Part shown: positions 24,857-31,245 of the stretch, piece after piece | Numbering within the stretch: the stretch's first letter is position 1 | How the letters are laid out: every line of letters starts with the position of its first letter | From: Flavobacteriaceae bacterium | GTDB lineage: Bacteria > Bacteroidota > Bacteroidia > Flavobacteriales > Flavobacteriaceae | DNA: 64,000 nucleotides | Assembly (NCBI GenBank): GCA_016649715.1 | Contig: JAENXC010000004.1 | Location: 124,001-188,000, forward strand | Reading direction: 5' to 3' | Made by a program: the position numbers and the translations under genes | Notes under the pieces: generated by a model | What the model saw: the letters and a program-made list of their open reading frames with translations, nothing else | Told to the model about the DNA's origin: nothing | Database searches by the model: none

Positions 24857-26302
24857 TCATTCATATTTAATACAAACATTCTTCGCCTCCGTAAAAAACC
24901 GAAGCGCTTCAAAGCCACCTTCACGGCCTACTCCACTGTCTTTCATTCCGCCGAAAGGGGTTCGTAGATCTCGGTTTAACCACGTATTTACCCACACGAT
25001 TCCCGCTTCGATTTCTTTTGAAATACGCATCGTTCGGTTTAAATCTGAAGTCCAAAGTGTGGCGGACAATCCGTATTTCACTGAATTTGCCATTTTTAGA
25101 ACTTCATCTTCGGTTTCAAAAGGCATAATTGTTACTGCCGGACCGAAGATTTCTTCTTGATTTACGCGGCATTGGTCGTCAAAAACTTCAATAACCGTCG
25201 GTTCCAAATAATAACCGTTTTCAAAATTTTTCACAGTTACTCGGTTTCCACCACAAAGGATTTTTCCGCCTTCTCTTTCGGCGAGTTTAATGTACGATTC
25301 CACTTTTTCCAAATGTGGTTTTGAAACCAAAGCGCCTATATTCGTTTCGGCATCAAAGGGATTTCCGATTTTCAGTCGCTTTACTTTTTCGACAAAATCT
25401 TTTTTAAATTTTTCATAAATTGATTTCTCAACAAAGATTCTACTTCCGCAAAGGCAGATTTGACCTTGGTTTGAAAATGAAGAGCGAACGGTTACTTCCA
25501 GCATTTTTTCATAATTGCAATCGGCGAAAATGAGGTTTGGGTTTTTTCCACCGAGTTCCAATGAAAGTTTTTTGAACATCGGGGCTGCTGTTCGGGCAAT
25601 GCTTTCCCCAGTTTTGGTGCCACCTGTAAAGGAAATTGCTTTAATATTTTTATGTTCAACAATGGCTTGTCCCGCAGAAGGACCGCTGCCGTGAACAATG
25701 TTTAAAACACCTTTTGGCAGACCAGCTTGGGTGCAGATTTCACCTAAAAGAAAAGCGGTCATCGGTGTAATTTCGCTAGGTTTTGCAACCACGGTATTTC
25801 CGGCAGCGATTGCGGGCGCAATTTTCCAAGTGAATAAATAAAGTGGAAGATTCCAAGGCGAGATACAGCCAACAACACCAATGGGTTGGCGAAGCGTGAA
25901 ATTAATCGTGTTCAGACCTATACTTTCGTGGGCTTCGCTGGTAAATTGCGTGATTGCGTTTCCGAAAAACCGAAAGTTTGAAGATGCTCTCGGAATGTCA
26001 ACTGCTAAAGCCAAACTCAGCGGTTTGCCGTTGTCTTTTGCTTCGGCTTTTGCCAAATCAATCAATTTTTCCTCAATTAAATCTGCGATTTTTAGGAGAA
26101 TTTTGCTGCGTTCGTCTATGGTTGTGTTGCTCCATTTTGGGAAGGCATCCTTTGCGGCTTGATATGCACATTCAATATCTTCGAAATTTGAATTGGCAAT
26201 TTGCGAATAGACTTCGCCATTGGAAGGATTGTAATTGTCCAACCATTTTTTTGAAAGCGGTTCAACGTATTCGCCGTTTATGTAGTTTAGGATTTTTTGC
26301 AT
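24857..26302 (-). CDS. aldehyde dehydrogenase, 2-aminomuconate-6-semialdehyde dehydrogenase-like
   Basis: NAD+-dependent ALDH of 481 residues, expected to oxidise 2-aminomuconate semialdehyde made by ACMSD. Catalytic elements: N151 (SPWNLPLY), K174 (AKPSEITP), E249 (LELGGKNPN) and nucleophile C283 in SNQGQICLCGSR. NRDLRTPFGGMKDSG near the C-terminus supplies an arginine of the sort that binds the substrate carboxylate in AMSDH. Together with ACMSD upstream of its product pathway and the RidA-type deaminase, assignment to AMSDH is well supported by context, though ALDH subfamily calls by eye carry some risk. The next gene upstream (26310) ends 8 bases before its start. Confidence 0.9.
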   Translation of the reverse strand: MQKILNYINGEYVEPLSKKWLDNYNPSNGEVYSQIANSNFEDIECAYQAAKDAFPKWSNTTIDERSKILLKIADLIEEKLIDLAKAEAKDNGKPLSLALAVDIPRASSNFRFFGNAITQFTSEAHESIGLNTINFTLRQPIGVVGCISPWNLPLYLFTWKIAPAIAAGNTVVAKPSEITPMTAFLLGEICTQAGLPKGVLNIVHGSGPSAGQAIVEHKNIKAISFTGGTKTGESIARTAAPMFKKLSLELGGKNPNLIFADCNYEKMLEVTVRSSFSNQGQICLCGSRIFVEKSIYEKFKKDFVEKVKRLKIGNPFDAETNIGALVSKPHLEKVESYIKLAEREGGKILCGGNRVTVKNFENGYYLEPTVIEVFDDQCRVNQEEIFGPAVTIMPFETEDEVLKMANSVKYGLSATLWTSDLNRTMRISKEIEAGIVWVNTWLNRDLRTPFGGMKDSGVGREGGFEALRFFTEAKNVCIKYE

Positions 26303-26309
26303 TAGAAAA

Positions 26310-27068
26310 TTATGATTTAGTATTTTCGGAATTATTTTTATACCAATCTTCTTCTTTCCAATTTAAAATAAGATTTTTCATAAAATTTTTAAAGCTAAAA
26401 TTCAAGAGATTATAATTTATAATTATTCTATCAAACGCTAAATAAGTTAGAAATGATTGTAAAACCGATCTACCGACATTTGAGTCTTTGAATATTAAAT
26501 AATCATTTAAAATGGAAACTGAATAAACTATCAAATAAATAAGAAATAGTGAATAAATGATAAATCTAATTCTATTTCGATTTATTAGTACTAATGCTAA
26601 TTGTAATTGTTTTTTATTAGTTTTCCCATCTTTAGTATTATTTATTAAATTATTTACTTTGGACATTATTTTTTCCAAGTATAGGGTAGTAAATGCTGAA
26701 GTTAAAAACAAGAATAAATAAAGCTTTGTATTATAATTAATATTTATTAATGATTCTGGAAAATATTTTATTGAATAAAAAATTAAAAAAAAAGGCACGC
26801 CAAAAGATAGAAATGCAACATAAAACGTTTTAATTAAAGTTCCGCTAAGTAGCAAAATAAAAAAAGGAAAAGAGAATATATTTTTTAAATAGTTGAAAAA
26901 TTTCCCTTTTGGAAGAATATTGGAGATAAAATAAAATGTTATTATTAACAAAAATACTGGATATATACTGGCATATTTTCGATTAATAAAAAAAGCATAA
27001 TGAAAGGGTAAATAAGATAAAACACCAAAAATAATTGATATAATATTTTTTTTAAACCATTTTTTCAT
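26310..27068 (-). CDS. AT-rich integral membrane protein, unknown
   Basis: 252 residues with about six hydrophobic segments (roughly 8-28, 35-52, 65-83, 85-103, 113-130, 172-192) and lysine/asparagine-rich loops. I recognise no family. The gene is far more AT-rich than the kynurenine genes around it, with many AAT/ATT codons, and lies between a degenerate ridA 3' copy and the AMSDH-like gene. It therefore looks like an acquired gene within the operon. A C-terminal tail with KEEDWYKNNSENTKS faces the cytoplasm or periplasm; topology is not resolved. Confidence 0.7.
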   Translation of the reverse strand: MKKWFKKNIISIIFGVLSYLPFHYAFFINRKYASIYPVFLLIITFYFISNILPKGKFFNYLKNIFSFPFFILLLSGTLIKTFYVAFLSFGVPFFLIFYSIKYFPESLININYNTKLYLFLFLTSAFTTLYLEKIMSKVNNLINNTKDGKTNKKQLQLALVLINRNRIRFIIYSLFLIYLIVYSVSILNDYLIFKDSNVGRSVLQSFLTYLAFDRIIINYNLLNFSFKNFMKNLILNWKEEDWYKNNSENTKS

Positions 27069-27083
27069 AATGAAATTATTCTA

Positions 27084-27175
27084 TTAAATAATTGGCTTAT
27101 AAGCCATAGCCTTAATCTCCACCACTAAATACGGATGCGGTAATTCATGCACAACACAGTAATAGATTCCGGCCT
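27084..27175 (-). pseudogene. degenerate copy of the ridA-type deaminase 3' end
   Basis: On the minus strand the region translates as [21 protein letters not shown] followed by TAA, against [19 protein letters not shown] at the end of the intact gene at 27844-28269. DNA similarity continues a little further upstream (CACAGTA...CCGG) with small gaps, then stops. There is no start or N-terminal half. It lies about 670 bases from the intact 3' end, in the same orientation, with the toxin-antitoxin pair between. It is a clear partial direct duplication. Confidence 0.85.
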
Positions 27176-27234
27176 AATTTTTTTTAAAAATACCAGACAA
27201 ACATCGGAAACTAAGGAAGCCAAAAGCAATCACA

Positions 27235-27549
27235 TTATTTTTTATTTTCAAGAATTTTTAATAGTTTTTTAGGATCTTGTCGGTTATCCCAAAAAGCGGA
27301 AATTATTATGGACTCTTCCGTAATTTTATAAAAAACACTGAAATTGCCCAAGGAAGCTACCCTTACATCATTAAAATCAGTGGATTTGTAAATAAAAGGT
27401 GATTTGGAAATTTGATTTGTTCGGGCATTGACCATCCGAATTAGTTTTATTGAATAAGTAGTGGATTTATTTCTTTTGACCCAATATTCTAAAATTCCAA
27501 CAAATTGGATGTCCGCAGTTTTTGTCCAAATTACATTCCGTTCAGCCAT
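27235..27549 (-). CDS. RelE/ParE-family toxin
   Basis: 104 residues. The RelE/ParE fold shows as N-terminal VIWTKTADIQFVGILEYW, two helices, then DVRVASLGNFSVFYKITEESIIISAFWDNRQDPKKL, the typical beta-strand end of ParE proteins. ParE toxins usually act on DNA gyrase and RelE toxins on ribosome-bound mRNA; I cannot say which here. Its start overlaps the end of the antitoxin by 19 bases, so they are co-translated. The pair sits inside the kynurenine cluster between the intact and remnant ridA copies. Confidence 0.87.
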   Translation of the reverse strand: MAERNVIWTKTADIQFVGILEYWVKRNKSTTYSIKLIRMVNARTNQISKSPFIYKSTDFNDVRVASLGNFSVFYKITEESIIISAFWDNRQDPKKLLKILENKK

Positions 27550-27773
27550 TCAAGATTTCTTTTGTCCATTTTTTCTTGAGAAATCAACTTTCCATTTTTT
27601 ATGTCCTCCTCGCTCATTTGCAGCATTTTCTTTTGGTCAGCTGTCAATTTTACAATATCAGATTCAGATGTGCTTAAAGAAATAAGTTTATCAAGTGCCT
27701 CCAAAAAATCTTTATCCCTAATTGAAATGATTTTGTCAATCAATCCGTTTCTTATTTTATCAACTGTTGTCAT
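27531..27773 (-). CDS. antitoxin of the RelE/ParE-type pair
   Basis: 80 residues, acidic and helical. The central LTADQKKMLQMSEEDIKNGKLISQEKMDKRNLEWLNGM resembles the toxin-binding tails of Bacteroidota antitoxins paired with ParE, with the common E-x-D-I-x-x-G-x-x-I-S pattern. There is no clear N-terminal DNA-binding motif; the first 40 residues look like a helical dimerisation region. Position upstream of and overlapping the toxin is standard for type II modules. Confidence 0.83.
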   Translation of the reverse strand: MTTVDKIRNGLIDKIISIRDKDFLEALDKLISLSTSESDIVKLTADQKKMLQMSEEDIKNGKLISQEKMDKRNLEWLNGM

Positions 27774-27843
27774 TGTGTTTTTTTCTATCGTAAATATCTG
27801 AAAAATTAGTGAGATTTTCTAATATAGCATAACAGCTTGCAGG

Positions 27844-28269
27844 TCAAGGCGCAGGTTTATAGGCCATTGCCTTAATCTCCACCACCAAATAAGGATGCGG
27901 CAATTGATGCACGGCCACAGTAGTTCTCGCGGGTCCGGTTTCTTTGTTAAAGTATTCAGCGTAAACTTCGTTGTAACCCGCAAAGTCGTTCATATTTACT
28001 AAGAAGCTGGTTATGTCCACAACATCGGCCATTGTTGCACCTTCGGTGGCGAGATAGTCCTTTATGTTTTCAAGTACGGCGCGGGTCTGTTCTCTAATGT
28101 CAAAATGCATCGTGCCCATTTCATCCACTTTGTGGACACCTGCAAAGGTATTGTCGGGCAAACGGGAACTTGTTCCGCTGACGAATAAAAAATCGCCAGC
28201 ACGTTTAATGTGGGGATATGCGCCACGGGGCGTTGCTTTTCCTTCTACCAATCTGCTTTTGTTGCTCAT
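27844..28269 (-). CDS. RidA-family deaminase, probable 2-aminomuconate deaminase
   Basis: 141 residues of the RidA/YjgF-YER057c-UK114 family, homotrimeric enamine/imine deaminases. The family arginine and core are visible in [28 protein letters not shown], with the N-terminal [19 protein letters not shown]. Its place between kmo and the AMSDH-like gene supports the step that converts 2-aminomuconate to its oxo product after AMSDH. RidA-like paralogues are common, so context carries the specific call. A degenerate copy of its 3' end lies downstream at 27084-27175. Confidence 0.88.
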   Translation of the reverse strand: MSNKSRLVEGKATPRGAYPHIKRAGDFLFVSGTSSRLPDNTFAGVHKVDEMGTMHFDIREQTRAVLENIKDYLATEGATMADVVDITSFLVNMNDFAGYNEVYAEYFNKETGPARTTVAVHQLPHPYLVVEIKAMAYKPAP

Positions 28270-28308
28270 AAATTTAATTTTTTAAAGTTGTCACTTCGGT
28301 TCCGCTCA

Positions 28309-28340
28309 AACCTAACAGGTCTTAAAGACCTTTTAGGTTT
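28309..28340 (+). repeat. AACCTAACAGGTCTT palindrome between ridA and kmo
   Basis: AACCTAACAGGTCTT and AAGACCTTTTAGGTT pair in 14 of 15 positions around a single base, immediately next to the kmo stop codon. It can act as a hairpin on either strand. The stem sequence AAACCTAACAG is shared with the hairpin after the methyltransferase gene at 35825-35880, so it belongs to a dispersed family rather than being a private terminator. Confidence 0.75.
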
Positions 28341-28341
28341 T

Positions 28342-29778
28342 TTACCCAAAAGCTATTTCATCATCGTGAAGGATGGCTTCGGTATGTTTTTTTACCAGTT
28401 CCAGTTTTTCTTTTAGCGACATTTCCTCAGTGATTTTTCCTTCGTCCAAAAGATTTAAAATTGCTTTGTCCTGTGCCCGTCCTCGTTTTAGTGCTTCGGA
28501 ATAGGGGATTGATTCCTTAAAGGTAACCAAAGAATATTTGCTGTAATAATCTTCGGGGAATTCTGCTTCAAAAGCTGTTTCCAGTTTTCTTTTTCTCTGA
28601 AAAATTTCCATCGCGGTGTGCTCCTTCATTTCGTGGAAATTGTCCACCGCCAAATCTGCAATTGCATCCGTATCTTTTTTCCGAAGCGCTTCGTATTCTT
28701 TAAAAATAGCTTCCCAATCAACTCCTCCCCCTTGGGGAGGCCAGGAGGTGACATATTTCTCAAGAATTTCATCAAAAACCACAACATCCTCAAAGGAAGC
28801 ATTCATTCCCTGCCCGTAGAATGGGACTATTGCGTGCGCGGCATCGCCCAAAAGAAGCACTTTTCCGTAGCTATTCCAAGGCGAACATTTTACGGTGCCG
28901 AGCGGCCCAATTGGGTTTCCGAAAAATTCTTCGGAAAGGTTCGGGATCATTTCCACCACATCGGGGAATTCTTTGTTGAAATATTCGTGCACCATTTCTG
29001 GCGTGGTCAAATTGGCGAAGCAATAGTCGCTGTTTTCATAGGGAAGGAATAGCGTAACGGTAAAACTTCCGTCCAGATTTGGCAGGGCAATCAACATATC
29101 TTCGCCTCGTGGCCAGATGTGTAAAGCATTAATATAAGTTCTGTAACCGCCGTTTTCGGAATTCGATTCGCGCTTGGGCAATGCAGGAATTTCAAGTTCT
29201 TTGTAACCGTGGCTCAGCCATTGCTGCGAAAAACTGAAGAGAAACTTGTGACTCTCGAACATACTTTTGCGAACCGCAGACCCTGCGCCGTCGGTTCCGA
29301 AAATTACATCAGCTGAAATAGTTATTTCCTTATTAGTATCATATTCTTTAAAAACGGCTGTAGCATTTTCCAAATCCACAGTTTCGCAAGCGTGGTTGAA
29401 AATGATTTTTACGTTTGGCATTTTTTCGGCTTCATCCAATAAAAGTATATTCAGCCCAGGTCGTGATATTGAGTTTATATATTCATCCTTTCTACCGCTA
29501 TACGGACTCAAAAATGTGTTTCCGGCTTTGTCGTGAATCATCCTCCCATTCATTGGGATGCAGAGTTTTTTTGCGGCTTCCTCAACTCCTGCTAAACGAA
29601 GTCCTCGTAAACCGCGATCACTCAAAGCTAAGTTTATGGAGCGGCCGGCGTCTTGGGTTACTTTTCGCAAATCGGGGCGTTTTTCAACCAAGGTTACTTG
29701 ATAGCCGCGTTGGGCCATTCGCAGAGCGAGTAGGCTTCCGCAGAGACCGGCACCGATTATTAGGATATTTTTATTCAT
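28342..29778 (-). CDS. kmo: kynurenine 3-monooxygenase
   Basis: FAD-dependent aromatic hydroxylase converting L-kynurenine to 3-hydroxykynurenine with NADPH and O2. 478 residues. FAD-binding GxGxxG at the N-terminus (IIGAGLCGSLLALRMAQRG), the LALSDRGLRGL segment typical of KMO, the second FAD motif LLGDAAHAIVPFYGQGMNASFED, and a helical C-terminal region. Residues about 346-356 (TSWPPQGGGV) appear as an in-frame insertion encoded by a CTCCCC...GGGGAG palindrome at 28722-28752, in a surface segment between FDEILEKY and DWEAIFKEYEALRK. It follows kynU across about 95 bases of inverted repeats. Confidence 0.95.
   Translation of the reverse strand: MNKNILIIGAGLCGSLLALRMAQRGYQVTLVEKRPDLRKVTQDAGRSINLALSDRGLRGLRLAGVEEAAKKLCIPMNGRMIHDKAGNTFLSPYSGRKDEYINSISRPGLNILLLDEAEKMPNVKIIFNHACETVDLENATAVFKEYDTNKEITISADVIFGTDGAGSAVRKSMFESHKFLFSFSQQWLSHGYKELEIPALPKRESNSENGGYRTYINALHIWPRGEDMLIALPNLDGSFTVTLFLPYENSDYCFANLTTPEMVHEYFNKEFPDVVEMIPNLSEEFFGNPIGPLGTVKCSPWNSYGKVLLLGDAAHAIVPFYGQGMNASFEDVVVFDEILEKYVTSWPPQGGGVDWEAIFKEYEALRKKDTDAIADLAVDNFHEMKEHTAMEIFQRKRKLETAFEAEFPEDYYSKYSLVTFKESIPYSEALKRGRAQDKAILNLLDEGKITEEMSLKEKLELVKKHTEAILHDDEIAFG
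28722..28752 (+). repeat. CTCCCC/GGGGAG palindromic element in frame within kmo
   Basis: CCTCCCCCTTGGGGAGG (28724-28740) is a near-perfect palindrome followed by CCAGGAGGTG. A related, more diverged unit (TTCCTCCCCTTCGGGAAAGG and CTGGGGTG) lies intergenically at 43946-43977. In kmo it adds about ten codons without a frame change. Distinct in sequence from the TGCCTGCCGGCAGGCAGG family but similar in behaviour. Confidence 0.72.
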
Positions 29779-29794
29779 ATTATTTATATCTCTT

Positions 29795-29876
29795 GACTTA
29801 AGACGATAGGACTTAAGACATAGGACAAAATTTATTAAACTTTAGTCTTACGTCCTAAGTCTAAAAGTCCTATGTC
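29795..29876 (+). repeat. inverted repeat between kmo and kynU
   Basis: Left arm (29795-29826) contains GATAGGACTTAAGACATAGGAC and right arm (29844-29876) contains GTCCTAAGTCTAAAAGTCCTATGTC; the arms pair with small gaps around an AT-rich loop. Internal sub-repeats ACTTAAGAC/ATAGGAC occur more than once. A related AAAGTCTTATGTCCT stretch lies upstream of the haloperoxidase-like gene at about 31212-31225. It occupies nearly the whole spacer. Confidence 0.7.
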
Positions 29877-31140
29877 AATTTTGTAAAACTTCCTTTAATT
29901 TTTCCGAAAACTTAAACACATCCTCAAAACTATTGTAAAGTGGGGCAGGAGCGACGCGGATTACGTCGGGTTCGCGCCAATCGCTGATTACACCTGCTTT
30001 GGCCAATTTTGTATGTAAACTTTTATCGGCATTTTTCACTTGAATGGAAAGTTGACACCCACGTTCTTCAGGATTTCTGGGCGTGATTACGTTGATGGAT
30101 TCGTTTTTCATTTCGTCCAATAGAAATTCTAAATAACCGGTAAGTTTTTCAGATTTCTTCCGAATGTTTTCAAAACCTGCCTCTGCAAATGTGTCTAAAG
30201 AAGCACGAATCGCAGCCATTGAAAGAATTGGCGGATTGCTGAGTTGCCAACCTTCCGCGCCAGGTAAGGCATCGAATTCGTGGCGCATATTGAAACGCGT
30301 TTTTTTGTTGTGGCCCCACCAGCCTGCGAAACGATTTAGCTTTTCATTGTTTGCGTGGCGTTCGTGAACAAAGCAACCGCCCAAACTTCCGGGGCCACTG
30401 TTTAAATATTTATAGGTACACCAAACGGCGAAATCGGCTCCGGTTTCGTGCAAGTTTGGTTGAATATTTCCCGCCCCGTGCGCCAAATCAAAACCGACCA
30501 TACAATTATATTTATGGCCGAGTTCTGTAATTTTTTTAAGTGGAAAGGATTGGCCAGTGTAATAATTGGTGCTGCCAATCATCAGTAAAGCGATTTCGTT
30601 TCCGTGGGTTTTCATTATTTCTTCCAAATCCTCAAAACGGCAGAGTTCTTCACCTTTTCTGGGTTTCCAAAGGATCAATCCATCTTTTGGGTCAATTCCG
30701 TGGAACTTCAACTGGCTTTCTACTGCGTATTTATCACTCGGAAAAGCGTCACTTTCAACCACAATTTTATACTTGGTTTTTGTGGGTTGGTAAAATGAAA
30801 CCATCATTAAATGAAGATTCGTTGTAAGTGTATTCATCACAACTACTTCCGAAGGTTTTGCTCCAACGATTTTAGCCATATTCTCGGTTAAAAATTCGTG
30901 ATACGGAAGCCAAGGGTGCTTTCCTTCGGTATGGCCTTCTACGCCAAGATTTGCCCAATCGGTCAATACTTCTTTAATATATTCTGAAGTAATTTTGGGT
31001 TGCAACCCGAGGGAATTTCCACAGAGATAAACCAATTCTTCACCCGTAGCACTTTTTGGAATGTGAAATTTATTTCTGAAAGAAGCCAAGGAATCCTCGA
31101 CATCTTGCCTTTTTGCAAATTCTAAAGTGTTTTGGAACAT
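29875..31140 (-). CDS. kynU: kynureninase
   Basis: PLP enzyme cleaving 3-hydroxykynurenine (or kynurenine) to 3-hydroxyanthranilate (or anthranilate) and alanine. 421 residues from ATG 31140, close to the usual length; the frame also allows GTG ten codons upstream. PLP lysine is K244 in CTYKYLNSGPGS, with the preceding FDLAHGAGN (Asp contacting the pyridine nitrogen) and the C-terminal CQLSIQV...WREPDVIRVAPAPLYNS. The order kynU-kmo-ridA on the minus strand makes it the first gene of the cluster. Confidence 0.96.
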   Translation of the reverse strand: MFQNTLEFAKRQDVEDSLASFRNKFHIPKSATGEELVYLCGNSLGLQPKITSEYIKEVLTDWANLGVEGHTEGKHPWLPYHEFLTENMAKIVGAKPSEVVVMNTLTTNLHLMMVSFYQPTKTKYKIVVESDAFPSDKYAVESQLKFHGIDPKDGLILWKPRKGEELCRFEDLEEIMKTHGNEIALLMIGSTNYYTGQSFPLKKITELGHKYNCMVGFDLAHGAGNIQPNLHETGADFAVWCTYKYLNSGPGSLGGCFVHERHANNEKLNRFAGWWGHNKKTRFNMRHEFDALPGAEGWQLSNPPILSMAAIRASLDTFAEAGFENIRKKSEKLTGYLEFLLDEMKNESINVITPRNPEERGCQLSIQVKNADKSLHTKLAKAGVISDWREPDVIRVAPAPLYNSFEDVFKFSEKLKEVLQN

Positions 31141-31169
31141 TCGGGAAAGATATTTTTTTTGGCTTTTCA

Positions 31170-31177
31170 CAAAAATA
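31170..31177 (-). promoter_or_regulatory. candidate -7 box (TATTTTTG) upstream of kynU
   Basis: Perfect TAnnTTTG on the minus strand, 29 bases upstream of the kynU ATG. No good -33 TTG at normal spacing. It would drive the kynurenine cluster. Confidence 0.33.
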
Positions 31178-31245
31178 GGAATTAATATTTGTTTAATTTG
31201 TAATGCAATTCAAAAGTCTTATGTCCTTTAGCCCAATGTCATAAA

